DNA of 64,000 nt from Albimonas sp963816545. Its GTDB lineage: Bacteria; Pseudomonadota; Alphaproteobacteria; Rhodobacterales; Rhodobacteraceae. The notes under the pieces are model-generated. The model was not told the DNA's origin, did no database searches, and saw only the letters and a program-made list of their open reading frames with translations. Location: the NCBI GenBank assembly GCA_963816545.1, contig CAWFLE010000005.1, forward strand, positions 62,001 to 126,000, in the 5' to 3' direction. Positions 43,277 to 52,987 of the stretch are shown in pieces (the first letter of the stretch is position 1; each line of letters opens with the position of its first letter). The translations under genes and the position numbers were made by a program.

Positions 43277-44130
43277 ATGGCCGCAAGACCCGTCTGGAAA
43301 GGACAGCTCCGCCTGTCGCTCGTCTCGATCCCGGTGGAGATGTTCTCCGCCACCGACCGCTCGTCCGCGGTCTCCTTCCGCCAGATCCACAAGCCTTCCG
43401 GCCAGCCGGTGAAGTACGAGAAGACGGTGCCCGGCGTCGGCCCCATCGACATGTCGGACATCGTGAAGGGCTACGAGGTGGACAAGGACGACTACGTCCT
43501 GATCGAGCCCGACGAGATCGACGACATCAAGCTGGAGTCGAAGAAGACCCTCGAACTCGTCCAGTTCGTCGGGGCCTGCGACATCCCCCCCTCTACTTCG
43601 ACAAGCCCTACTTCCTCACCCCCCAGGACGAACTCGCCGAGGACGCCTACCGCGTCCTGCGCGACGCGCTGGCCAATTCCGGCAAGACCGGCCTCGGCCA
43701 GCTCGCCATGCGGGGCAGGGAACACCTCGTGGCCGTGCGCCCCTGCGCCTCCGGCCTGATGCTGGAGACGCTGCATTACGAGCAGGAGATCCGGAAGACC
43801 GACGGCTTCTTCTCCTCCATCTCCGGCGCCGCCGCCGACAAGGACCTCGTGGGCGTGGCCGAGGAGCTGATAGAGCGGAAGTCCAAACCCTTCGACGCCG
43901 CCGCCTTCAAGGACAGCTACACCGACGCGATCCGAGAGCTGGTCGAGCGCAAGGCCAAGGGCAATAAACCCGCGAAGGCCGCCCCGAAGGGCGAGGCCAG
44001 GGGCGGCGACAACGTGGTGGACCTGATGTCCGCGCTGAAGGAGAGCCTGAAGTCCTCCGGCGCGAAGAAGGCCCCCGCCAAGGCCTCGCCGAAGAAGCCC
44101 GCCGCGCGCACCACAAAGAAGTCGGCGTGA
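43277..44130 (+). pseudogene. ku: Non-homologous end-joining protein Ku, broken by a -1 frameshift
   Basis: Ku binds DNA ends and recruits LigD. The first 104 residues (RPVWKGQLRLSLVSIPVEMF, KYEKTVPGVGPIDMSDIVKG, ELVQFVGACDIP) are in one frame. The rest (YFDKPYFLTPQDELAEDAYR, VLRDALANSGKTGLGQLAMR, and a Lys/Ala-rich tail APAKASPKKPAARTTKKSA) is in another. The break is a run of seven C at 43585-43591, where eight would keep the frame (Ile-Pro-Pro-Leu-Tyr-Phe). It is either a homopolymer sequencing error or a real, possibly reversible, lesion. ligD follows directly. Confidence 0.88.
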
Positions 44131-44131
44131 C

Positions 44132-46633
44132 ATGGACGGCGGTCCGGACCTGCTGAAGGATCTACCGGGCGAAGCGGGACTTCTCCCGCACGCCCGAGCC
44201 CGAGCACGGCGCCCCCGGCTCGGGCGCCTCCTTCTGCATCCAGAAGCACGCCGCCACCCGCCTGCACTACGACTTCCGCCTCGAACTCGACGGCGTGCTG
44301 AAAAGCTGGGCGGTCACGCGCGGCCCCAGCTACGACCCCCACGAAAAGCGCCTCGCCGTCCGCACCGAGGACCACCCTCTCGCCTATGGCGGCTTCGAGG
44401 GCGTGATCCCCAAGGGCAATTACGGCGGCGGCACGGTGATGCTCTGGGACCGCGGCTCCTGGACCCCCGACGGCGACCCGCACGAGGGCCTGAAGAAGGG
44501 CAAGCTCACCTTCTCCCTCCAGGGCGAGCGCCTGAACGGCAAGTGGTCCCTCGTCCGCATGCGCCCGCAGGGCCACGAGAAGCGCGAGAACTGGCTCCTC
44601 GTGAAGAACGACGACGAGACCGCCGACCCCGCCCGCGACGTCCTGAAGGACCACACCGTCAGCGTGGACACCGGCCGCACCCTCGACCAGATCGCGGAGA
44701 AGGGCAGGGCGGTCGGCGAGGCCGACTTCAAGGACAAGCCCGCCCCCAAACGCCCCAAGCCCAAAGCGCGCGCCAAGGCCGCCAAGACCACCGGCCTCCC
44801 CACATGGCGCCAGCCCCAACTCGCCACGCTGGAGACCTCCCCCCCCGACGGCGACGGCTGGCTGGTGGAGATGAAATACGACGGCTACCGCGTCCTGATC
44901 GCCAGGGACGGCGGCGACGTGCGCCTCTACACCCGCAACGGCCACGACTGGACCGACCGCTGGCCCAACCTCGCCGAGGCCGCCCGCCAGCTCGACTGCC
45001 GCACCTGCCTCCTCGACGGCGAGGCCGTCGCCTTCGATGCCAATGGCAAGCCCGACTTCTCCACCCTCCAGCAGGCCATGACCGCCGGAGACCCCGTCTC
45101 CTGCTTCGTCTTCGACTGCCTCTCGCTGGACGGCGAGGACCTCTCCGCCCACCCCCTGACCGACCGCAAGGCCCGCCTCGCCACCCTTGTGGGCAAACGC
45201 ACGAAGCCCCTCCTCTACTCCGACCACGTGGAGGGTCACGCCGAGGCCGTCCTCGCCCGCCTCTGCCATGATGGCCACGAGGGCATCGTCATGAAGCGCG
45301 CCGACCGCCCCTACCGCGGCGGCCGCTCCCGCGACTGGCTGAAGGTGAAATGCACCCGCCGGCAGGAATTCGTGATCGGCGGCTGGCAGCCCTCCGACAA
45401 GACGGCCCGCGCCTTCTCCTCGATCCTGTTGGGCGCGCACCGGGACGGCAAGCTCGTCTACGCCGGCCGCGTCGGCACCGGCTTCGACGCCGCCCGGATG
45501 GAAGACCTCGCCGCCCGCTTCGACAAGCTCGCCCGCAAGACCTCCCCCTTCGCCTCCCTCCCCAAGGAGGTGAAATCCGCCCGTTTCGTCACCCCGAAGC
45601 TGGTGGCCGAGGTGGACTACGCCGAGCTGACCGCCGACGGCGCCATCCGCCACGGCGCCTTCAAGGGCCTGCGCGAGGACAAGCCCGCCGCCGAAATCGT
45701 CTTCGAGACGCCGGCCCAGCAACCCCTTGCGCCGGTCCCCCATGAGACCCGCGACCGCATCGCCGGCGTAAAGCTTTCCAGCCCCGACAAGGTCCTGTTC
45801 AAGTCGCAGGGCACGACCAAGGCCGACCTCGCCGCCCACTACGAGCGCGTGGCCGACCGCATGCTCCCCCACGTGGGCAACCGCCTCCTCAGCCTCGTCC
45901 GCTGCCCCGAGGGCCGCGCCGCCGCCTGCTTCTTCCAGAAGCACCCGCACAAGACGCTGCCCGACCGTTTCCGCACCCTCGACGTCACCGGCTCCGACGG
46001 CAAGTCCGAGCCCTATGTCTGGATCGACGCCCTCCCCGGCCTGATCGCCGGCGTGCAGATGGGCGTGCTCGAATGGCACATCTGGGGTTCCCGCGCCGAC
46101 CGGATCGAGCGCCCCGACCGCCTGGTCTTCGACCTCGACCCCGACGAGGGCCTCGCGCTTCCCGGACGTCCGCGACGCCGCATTCGACATCCGCGACCGC
46201 CTCGCAGACCTCGGCCTTGCGACCGTCCCCATGGTGACCGGCGGCAAGGGCGTCCACGTTATCGCCCCCCTCGCGCGCCGCCTCGACTGGCCCGAGGTCA
46301 AGACCTTCGCGCACAACTTCGTCGAAAACCGCCGCGCGCGAGGACGGCCGCTACGTCGCCGTCATGAGCAAGTCCAAACGCAAGGGCCGCATCTTCCTCG
46401 ACTACCTTCGCAACCAGCGCGGCGCGACCGCCATCGCCCCCTTCTCCACCCGCGCCCGCGAGGGCTGCCCCGTGGCCATGCCCGTCACCTGGGACGAACT
46501 CCGCACGCTCGACCGCGCCAACGGCGTCTCCCTCGCCGAAGCCGCCGAGCGCGTCGAGGGTCCCGATCCCTGGGCCGATGCTCCGACCTCTCAATCCCTC
46601 ACGAAAAAGGCCCGGGAGGCGGTCGGGGGCTGA
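44132..46633 (+). pseudogene. ligD: Multifunctional DNA ligase LigD with three frameshifts
   Basis: NHEJ ligase with the order 3'-phosphoesterase (FCIQKHAATRLHYDFRLELD, GGGTVMLWDRGSW), ATP-dependent ligase (EMKYDGYRVLIAR with the adenylated Lys; DGEAVAFD; DWLKVKC) and primase-polymerase (LVFDLDPDEG, MVTGGKGVHVIAPL, KRKGRIFLDYLRNQRGATAI). Three single-base gains move the frame: an extra G near 44158 (restoring it gives LLKIYRAKRDFSR), one near 46156 after DPDEGLA, and one near 46335 before GRYVAVMSKSKRKG. All domains are recognisable, so loss is recent or the sequence has errors. It overlaps the ku end by a few bases. Confidence 0.88.
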
Positions 46634-46647
46634 AGCCCCCACCCCGG

Positions 46648-46671
46648 CCCTCCCCCGCAAGCGGGGGAGGG
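46648..46671. repeat. Dispersed palindrome, copy 2
   Basis: CCCTCCCCCGC-aa-GCGGGGGAGGG, a perfect 11-bp stem just past the ligD stop. The left flank GCCCCCACCCCG is shared with the copy at 49507. Confidence 0.88.
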
Positions 46672-47038
46672 AGGCGCCAGGCCGTCCCCTCGCGCCGCGC
46701 CGGCGCCGTCCCGCAGCGGCCGATCCTTCCCGCCAGCGGCGAAGCCCCCCGTCGACGGCCAGGGGCGCCTGCCTATCGTCGGCGAAGGGCGCAACCGCGC
46801 CCGGAGCGAAGGCGTGCCGCCAGTGGCGAACGCGCCACCAACCCCGGCGGTGAGGTCGCCGCAACCCAGCGGCCATGGCGCCCCCAACCCCAGCGGCCAT
46901 GGCCGCCGCCAACGCCAGCGGCAATGGCGCCACCAACCCCAAAGGCGAAGGCGCCACCACCTCAAAGGCAAGGCGCCGGCAACCCCAGCGGTGGTGACGC
47001 CCCGTCCCGCCCGCGGCCACCGCTCCCGCCCCTCCGCG
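46672..47038. other. Non-coding stretch between ligD and argE
   Basis: No gene seen. It contains the degenerate 24-bp tandem array (about 46830-46995) and otherwise low-complexity GC-rich sequence. Confidence 0.6.
46830..46995. repeat. Degenerate 24-bp tandem repeat array
   Basis: Six or seven adjoining units of 22-25 bp based on GGCGCCACCAACCCCAGCGG followed by CCAT or a variant. The period is a multiple of three, but no supported gene uses it. Units are contiguous, without spacers, so this is not a CRISPR array. Confidence 0.65.
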
Positions 47039-48205
47039 TCAGGTCGCCAGCTCCTGCACCAGCCGACGCATGAACGCCTCCCCCTGGTCGAGCTGCGCGA
47101 TCTCCAGATGCTCGTCCGGCTGGTGCGCGACCCCGATGTCGCCCGGCCCGCAGACCACGGCGGAGTAGCCCTCGTCCTGGAACTGCCCGGCCTCGGTGAT
47201 GTAGGCGACCGCGCGGGGCGAGTTGTCGCCCGTCAGCTTCCGCGCCAGCGCCTCCGCCGCGCCCTCGACCTCCTGCCGGCAGGGCGGCACCGAGGCGCGC
47301 GCCACCGGCTCGATCCTCGCCTCCGGCCGCACCTTCCGCAGCTCCGCCTCCAGCCGCCGGCACTCCTCCACATAGGCGCGCTTCCAGAACTCCGGGTCGT
47401 CGGGCGGCGTCACCCGGATGTCGCACACGAACCGCGCGTTCAGCGCCGTGATGTTGCCGGCGGTGCCGCCCTCGAACGTGCCCACGTGGAGCGTGGTCCA
47501 CGGCGGGTCGAACGCCTCCGCCTCCGGCCCTCGCGGCGCGGCGGCCCGGTTTTCCGCCATCCGGGCGCCCAGCCACCCCACCAGCTCCGCCCCCGCCATC
47601 ACCGCCGAGACGCCTTTGTGGCAGATCGAGGAATGCACCTCATAGCCCGTCACATGCGTGGTGAACCCCACGCCCCCCTTGTGCGCGCTCACCACGCCCC
47701 ACGAGGTCGGCTCCCCCACGATCACCGCCGAGGCCTTGGGCAGCGCCTCCCGCATCCTCTCGATCATCGGCGGCGCGCCCCGGCAGCCCAGCTCCTCGTC
47801 GAAGCTCAGCGCGATCTGGAGGGGGCGCTTCAGCCCCGCCTCCAGCGCCTCCGGCACGATCGCCAGCGCCAGCGCATCGAACCCCTTCATGTCCGTGGTC
47901 CCGCGCCCGTAGAGCCGCCCGTCCTTCTCGGTCAGCACGAAGGGATCCGTGCTCCAGGCCTGCCCCTCCACCGGCACCACGTCCGTGTGGCCCGAGAGGA
48001 CCACGCCCCCCTCCACCCACGGCCCCACATTGCAGAACAGCGCCGCCTTCGGCTCCTCGGGGTCCTCGTAGCGGAAGCACTCCACCCCCCAGCCCGTCAG
48101 GTAATCCTCCACGAAGTCGATCAGCGGCAGGTTCGACTTCGACGAGACGGTGTCGAAGGCCACCAGCCTCTCCAGCATCTCGCGGGGGGTGTAGCGGTCG
48201 GGCAT
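47039..48205 (-). CDS. argE: Acetylornithine deacetylase
   Basis: 388-residue M20-family enzyme of arginine synthesis, releasing acetate from N-acetylornithine. Motifs: LSGHTDVVPVEGQAWSTDPF, LYGRGTTDMKGFDALALAI, SFDEELGCRGA, GEPTSW, the dimerisation segment and CGPGDIGVAHQPDEHLEIAQ near the C-terminus with the last metal ligand. The ATG at 48205 follows an AAGGAG-like site. It is divergent from the ABC importer. DapE-like function is less likely given the ArgE-type CGPG-IGVAHQPDE ending. Confidence 0.92.
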   Translation of the reverse strand: MPDRYTPREMLERLVAFDTVSSKSNLPLIDFVEDYLTGWGVECFRYEDPEEPKAALFCNVGPWVEGGVVLSGHTDVVPVEGQAWSTDPFVLTEKDGRLYGRGTTDMKGFDALALAIVPEALEAGLKRPLQIALSFDEELGCRGAPPMIERMREALPKASAVIVGEPTSWGVVSAHKGGVGFTTHVTGYEVHSSICHKGVSAVMAGAELVGWLGARMAENRAAAPRGPEAEAFDPPWTTLHVGTFEGGTAGNITALNARFVCDIRVTPPDDPEFWKRAYVEECRRLEAELRKVRPEARIEPVARASVPPCRQEVEGAAEALARKLTGDNSPRAVAYITEAGQFQDEGYSAVVCGPGDIGVAHQPDEHLEIAQLDQGEAFMRRLVQELAT

Positions 48206-48427
48206 GGGAAACTCCTTGGAGGGACGCGCATAGCTGATCCCGCGCCGCCGCGCCGGTCAAGCGCCTGCATTGCCAAGCGCCAGCGCGCCATGCTGCAACT
48301 GCTCAACTGCCCGGCGCCGCAGCACCGTAAGCCTGCCTGAGCGATTCTTTTGCATTGCGGCGCCGAAAGTCTTGGTATTCTGTGAGTTGCAAGAACCTGG
48401 AAAACCGGGTCCGACAGGGAAAGACCG

Positions 48428-49485
48428 ATGCAGAACAACCTCCCCCGCCGCGTGCCCAGGGCGGCCCTTGCCTGACGGCGCCGCCCCCGCGACCCTCGCC
48501 TCCGGGACCGCCCCGGCGCTGGAAGTCCGCGACCTGCGCACCGTGTTCGACACCCGCGACGGCGCGGTCCACGCGGTCAACGGCGTCAGCTTCCACGTCC
48601 GCCCCGGAGAACTGCTGGGCGTCGTGGGCGAAAGCGGCTCCGGCAAGTCCGTCACCATGATGAGCGTGCTGGACCTGCTGCCCTCGCCCCCCGCCGGACC
48701 TGGGCGGCGAGGTCCTCTACGGCGGCGAGGACGTGCGCCGCATGGGCCCGCGCGCCCTGCGCCGGCTCCGCGGCGGCGAGATCGGCTTCGTCTTCCAGGA
48801 CCCGATGACCTCGCTCAACCCGGTCTTCACCGTGGGCTTCCAGCTCATGGAGCCGCTGCGCAAGCATCTGAACCTCTCGAAGAAGGCGGCCCGCGCCCGC
48901 GCGGCCGAGCTTCTCGCCCTCGTCGGCATCCCCTCCGCCGCCGACCGTCTGAACGACTACCCCCACCAGTTCTCGGGCGGCATGCGCCAGCGGGTGATGA
49001 TCGCCATCGCGCTCGCCTGCGAGCCGCGCGTCCTCATCGCCGACGAGCCGACCACCGCCCTCGACGTCACCATCCAGGCCCAGATCATCGAGCTGGTGCG
49101 CGACCTGCGGCGCGAGACGGGCACGGCCATCGTCTGGGTGACGCATGACCTCGGCGTGATCGCCGGCATCGCCGACCGGGTGATGGTGATGTATGCGGGC
49201 CAGGCGGTGGAGGAGGCCGAGGTGGGCGCGCTTTTCGACCACCCCCGCCACCCCTACACTCAGGCCCTGCTGGAGACGATGCCGCACGTCGAGGGCGCGC
49301 GCCCCGAACGCCTGCGCACCATCCCCGGCCAGCCCCCGGTGCTGATGGAGCCGCCCCGAAGCTGCCCCTTCGCCCCGCGCTGCGCCCACGCCTTCGACCG
49401 CTGCGTGAAGGAGAACCCGCCGCTGATGGACATGGCCCCCGGCCACCGCGCCGCCTGCTGGCTGGCCGCGGAGCAGGGCGCATGA
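48428..49485 (+). pseudogene. Oligopeptide-type ABC importer ATPase 1 (OppD/DppD-like), frameshifted
   Basis: The first part (EVRDLRTVFDTRDGAVHAVN, Walker A GESGSGKS) and the remainder (GFVFQDPMTSLNPVFTVGF, signature FSGGMRQRV, Walker B VLIADEPTTALD, C-terminal CPFAPRC) lie in different frames. A run of six C at about 48687-48692 has one base too many; removing it joins LLPSPPPDLGGEVLYGG. The natural start is also unclear. ATG at 48428 with a good AGGGA site is read for 15 codons to a stop. A TTG at 48468 opens the main frame, so a second small indel near 48468 is possible. With the next four genes it forms a peptide-type importer. Confidence 0.82.
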
Positions 49486-49752
49486 GGGCGCACGCCCCCA
49501 CCCCGACCCTCCCCCGCAGGCGGGGGAGGGGGCGCGGGAGGGTTCCCGTAGGGTCCGCAACCCCGGCTGCGCGGCCCCTGGCGGCCCTCCGCGCAGCCGG
49601 GCGCCCCTCGCCACACGGCTGCAACCGCCGCCCACCGCGGCCGCCCCCACCGCCGGGCCCCTCGCGCAGGCCCCACGCCTGCAACGCGCCGCGGGCGCCC
49701 CCGCCCCCACGGGCGCAACCGCCGGCGCGGCGCCCCCGCCGGAGGCCCCGCG
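49486..49752. other. Non-coding GC-rich spacer inside the ABC operon
   Basis: No gene seen. It starts with a dispersed palindrome (49507-49530), then low-complexity sequence with a long imperfect inverted repeat (CCCGGCTGCGCGG ... CCGCGCAGCCGGG). Such a large spacer between two ATPase genes of one operon is unusual. Confidence 0.6.
49507..49530. repeat. Dispersed palindrome, copy 3
   Basis: CCCTCCCCCGC-ag-GCGGGGGAGGG, located between the two ABC ATPase genes, with the GCCCCCACCCCG left flank also found at copy 2. Confidence 0.88.
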
Positions 49753-50778
49753 ATGACCGACGCGGCCCTCGCCCCCGCACGCCCCGCCGCGAAGACCGCC
49801 CAACCGGTCCTCCGCGTCCGCGACCTCTGCATGCACTTCCCCATCTACAAGGGCGTGCTCCGCCGCCAGGTGGGCCAGGTCCACGCCGTCGACGACGTCT
49901 CCTTCGACGTGATGCCGGGCGAAACCCTCGGCCTCGTCGGCGAATCCGGCTGCGGCAAGTCCACCACGGGCCGCGCCATCCTCCGCCTCTACGACCCCAC
50001 CTCCGGGACCATCGAGCTGGAGGGCCAGGACATCACCCGCATTCAGGGCGACGCGCTCCGCCGCCTCCGCCCCCGGATGCAGATGATCTTCCAGGACCCC
50101 CACGCCTCCCTGAACCCGCGGATGACGGTCGCCTCCATCATCTCGGAACCCCTGACCGAGCATCGCTCCCTGTCGCGCCGCGACCGCCAGTCCCGCGTGG
50201 CCGAGCTGATGGACCAGGTCGGCCTGCGCGAGGACTTCGCCAACCGGTACCCGCACGAGTTCTCCGGCGGCCAGCGCCAGCGCATCGGGATCGCCCGCGC
50301 CCTCGCCCTCGACCCCGCCTTCATCGTCTGCGACGAGCCCATCGCCGCGCTCGACGTCTCCATCCAGGCCCAGGTGGTCAACCTGCTGGAGGACCTGCAG
50401 CGCCGCCTCGGCCTCACCTACCTCTTCATCTCCCACGACCTCAGCATGGTCCGCCACCTCGCGACCCGCGTGGCGGTGATGTATCTCGGCCGGATCGTGG
50501 AGATCGCCCCGCGCGACGCCCTCTACGCGCGCCCACAACACCCCTACACCCGCGCGCTCCTCTCCGCCGTCCCCTCCCCGGACCCCAAGCGCGAGGCGAC
50601 CCGCCAGCGCATCATCCTCCAGGGCGACGTCCCCAGCCCCGCCAGCCCCCCGTCGGGCTGCCGCTTCCGCACCCGCTGCCCGCTCGCCTTCGACCGCTGC
50701 GCCTCCGAGACCCCGGCGCTGCGCGAGCAGGCCCCCGGCCATTTCGCCGCCTGCCACCTCGCGGGGCAGGCCGTCTGA
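49753..50778 (+). CDS. Oligopeptide-type ABC importer ATPase 2 (OppF/DppF-like)
   Basis: A 341-residue ATPase: VHAVDDVSFDVMPGETLGLV, Walker A GESGCGKST, the Q-loop MQMIFQDPHASLNPRM, signature FSGGQRQRIGIARALALDP, Walker B FIVCDEPIAALD and H-loop ISHDLSMV. The C-terminal oligopeptide-family extension with CRFRTRCPLAFDRC is present. It pairs with the upstream ATPase to drive the permease pair downstream. The substrate is presumably peptides, or a related solute. Confidence 0.92.
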   Translation: MTDAALAPARPAAKTAQPVLRVRDLCMHFPIYKGVLRRQVGQVHAVDDVSFDVMPGETLGLVGESGCGKSTTGRAILRLYDPTSGTIELEGQDITRIQGDALRRLRPRMQMIFQDPHASLNPRMTVASIISEPLTEHRSLSRRDRQSRVAELMDQVGLREDFANRYPHEFSGGQRQRIGIARALALDPAFIVCDEPIAALDVSIQAQVVNLLEDLQRRLGLTYLFISHDLSMVRHLATRVAVMYLGRIVEIAPRDALYARPQHPYTRALLSAVPSPDPKREATRQRIILQGDVPSPASPPSGCRFRTRCPLAFDRCASETPALREQAPGHFAACHLAGQAV

Positions 50779-50830
50779 CGGAACCGGAGAGCAAACCCCG
50801 GACCGTCCCAACAGGGAGAACAAGGACCTC

Positions 50831-52528
50831 ATGAAAGCCAGACACCTCGCCGGGGCCGCGGCCCTGGCCCTCGCCGCAGGCGGCGCGCACGCCGAACGCG
50901 GCTCCGACGGCCAGCTCAACATCATCTATTGGCAGGCTCCCTCGATCATGAACCCGTTCCTCTCGGGCGGGACCAAGGACGTGGAAGCCTCGTCCCTCGT
51001 GATCGAACCGCTCGCCCGCTACGACGAGACCGGCGCCATGGTCCCCTGGCTGGTGGAGGAGATCCCGACCGTCGAGAACGGCGGCGTCTCCGAGGACCTG
51101 ACCTCCATCACCTGGAAGCTCAAGCCCGGCATCAAGTGGTCCGACGGCTCGGACTTCACCGCCGAGGACGTGGCCTTCACCGCCGAATACTGCATGGACC
51201 CCACCGGCGGCTGCCAGCAGGTCGCCAACTTCACCGACGTCGAGAAGGTGGAGGCCGTGGACCCCCAGACCGTGAAGATCACCTTCTCGGTCCCCAAGCC
51301 CTATCCCTACGGCCCCTTCGTCGGCGCCCAGTCCCCCATCATCCAGAAGGCCCAGTTCCAGGACTGCAAGGGCGCCCGCGCCCCCGAATGCACCGAGGAG
51401 AACTTCAACCCCCACGGCACCGGCCCCTTCGTGGTCACGGAATTCAAGCCCAACGACGTGGTGACGCTGGAGGCCAACCCCCACTACCGCGACGCCGCCA
51501 AGCCCGCCTTCGGCTCGGTGGTGTTCAAGGGCGGCGGCGACGCGGCCTCGGCCGCCCGCTCGGTGCTTGAGACCGGAGAGTTCGACTACGCCTGGAACCT
51601 CCAGGTGGAGCCCGAGATCCTCAACCAGATGGCCGCCGCCGGCAAAGGCGAGGTGGTCTCCGCCTTCGGCACGTCCGTCGAGCGGTTCGAGGTCAACCTG
51701 ACCGACCCCGACCCCGCGCTCGGCGACCAGCGCTCCACGCTTGAGGGCGGCCCGCACCCGTTCCTGACCGACCCCCGCGTGACCAAGGCCCTGTCGCTCG
51801 CCATCGACCGCGACATCCTGGTGGAGGCCGGCTACGGCGCCGCCGGCAAGGCCACCTGCAACGTCCTGCCCGCGCCCGAGGTCTACGCCTCCACCAACAA
51901 CGACTGGTGCCTGACCCAGGACGTCGACCAGGCCAACAAGCTGCTGGACGAGGCCGGCTGGACCATGGGCTCCGACGGCGTGCGCACCAAGGACGGCCAG
52001 CGCCTGAGCCTCCTCTACCAGACCTCCACCAACTCGGTGCGCCAGGGCACCCAGGCCCTCATCAAGCAGATGTGGGAGGAGATCGGCGTGGAGACGGAAC
52101 TGCGCAACATCTCCGCCTCGGTCTTCTTCGGCGGAGACCCGGCCTCGCCCGACACCTTCCAGAAGCTCTACGCGGACGTGGAGATGTTCACCAACAACTT
52201 CGACGGCACCGACCCCGAGAAGTACATGGCCAACTGGCGCTGCTCCGAGATCCCCTCGCCCAAGACCAACTGGCTCGGCGCCAACAACCCCCGCTTCTGC
52301 TCCGAGGAGTATGATGCGATGGTTCAGGAGATGGGCAAGACCGCGGAACTGGAGAAGCGCGCCGCCCTCGCCATCGCCATGAACGACATGGTCGTGAACG
52401 CCGGCGCCATCATCCCGCTGATCCACCGCGGCGGCGTCTCCGCCCATGCCAACTCGCTCGAAGGGGTACGCATGAACGAGTGGGATTCCGAGCTGTGGAA
52501 CGCCGCCGACTGGACCCGCGCCGAGTGA
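50831..52528 (+). CDS. Periplasmic substrate-binding protein of the ABC importer (SBP family 5)
   Basis: 565 residues. The signal peptide is KARHLAGAAALALAAGGAHA. The mature protein is a family-5 extracellular solute-binding protein: NPFLSGGTKDVEASSLVIEP, WKLKPGIKWSDGSDFTAEDV, NPHGTGPFVVTEFKPNDVVT, LTDPRVTKALSLAIDRDILV and LLDEAGWTMGSDGVRTKDGQ. Members bind peptides, but some bind nickel, opines or sugars; the ligand cannot be read from the sequence. Unlike the usual order, it lies between the ATPase genes and the permease genes. Confidence 0.93.
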   Translation: MKARHLAGAAALALAAGGAHAERGSDGQLNIIYWQAPSIMNPFLSGGTKDVEASSLVIEPLARYDETGAMVPWLVEEIPTVENGGVSEDLTSITWKLKPGIKWSDGSDFTAEDVAFTAEYCMDPTGGCQQVANFTDVEKVEAVDPQTVKITFSVPKPYPYGPFVGAQSPIIQKAQFQDCKGARAPECTEENFNPHGTGPFVVTEFKPNDVVTLEANPHYRDAAKPAFGSVVFKGGGDAASAARSVLETGEFDYAWNLQVEPEILNQMAAAGKGEVVSAFGTSVERFEVNLTDPDPALGDQRSTLEGGPHPFLTDPRVTKALSLAIDRDILVEAGYGAAGKATCNVLPAPEVYASTNNDWCLTQDVDQANKLLDEAGWTMGSDGVRTKDGQRLSLLYQTSTNSVRQGTQALIKQMWEEIGVETELRNISASVFFGGDPASPDTFQKLYADVEMFTNNFDGTDPEKYMANWRCSEIPSPKTNWLGANNPRFCSEEYDAMVQEMGKTAELEKRAALAIAMNDMVVNAGAIIPLIHRGGVSAHANSLEGVRMNEWDSELWNAADWTRAE

Positions 52529-52655
52529 CCGGGGCAGGGGGCGCGGCTCGGTCCGCGCGCGGACCCGGACGGCGCCCCGCGTCCTGACCCGCTCCCGCCC
52601 GCCGGGCCGGGGGCGCCGAGGGCGCGCCGGATCGGCCGGCCGCGCCCCCACCCTG

Positions 52656-52679
52656 TCCCTCCCCCGCAAGCGGGGGAGG
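52656..52679. repeat. Dispersed palindrome, copy 4
   Basis: CCCTCCCCCGC-aa-GCGGGGGAGGG, identical to copy 2 across all 24 bases. Confidence 0.88.
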
Positions 52680-52896
52680 GGACTCCTGGCCCGGCCGTGT
52701 CCTCCGGTCCCGACCCGGACGCCCGGCCGAAGGTTCGGCCACGCACCCGAGCGGGGCAGGGGACATGACATGCGGCGCGGCCGGTCGAACCCGAGGTTCC
52801 GGCCGCGCCGCCCGCGACCACCGCTCCTCCCCGCCGCGGGGAGGGGACCGCCAACGCGGCGGCGACCGCGGGCCCGGCCGCCCGCACCAACCGCCT

Positions 52897-52920
52897 CCCT
52901 CCCCCGCCCGCGGGGGAGGG
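52897..52920. repeat. Dispersed palindrome, copy 5
   Basis: CCCTCCCCCGC-cc-GCGGGGGAGGG, about 70 bp before the first permease gene. Confidence 0.88.
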
Positions 52921-52987
52921 CCGGGGCGGGGGCTTCCGCCCCGGCCCCCAAGAACCGGCCCCCGAGCCTCACGCCACAGGACCGCAG

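Larger units (their letters stand above)
52529..52987. other. 459-bp non-coding spacer rich in palindromes
   Basis: No gene seen between the binding-protein gene and the first permease. It holds two full palindrome copies (52656-52679, 52897-52920) and a shorter variant (CCTCCCCGC-c-GCGGGGAGG at 52826-52844). These could attenuate or process the operon transcript so that the binding protein is made in excess. Confidence 0.6.

Noticed and set aside
43580..46340. Programmed frameshifting in ku or ligD
   Set aside because: The sites lack a slippery heptamer plus stop context, and ligD would need three separate events; error or decay is simpler.
46830..46995. Repeat array as a possible CRISPR
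   Set aside because: Units adjoin without spacers, vary in length and sequence, and no cas gene is nearby.
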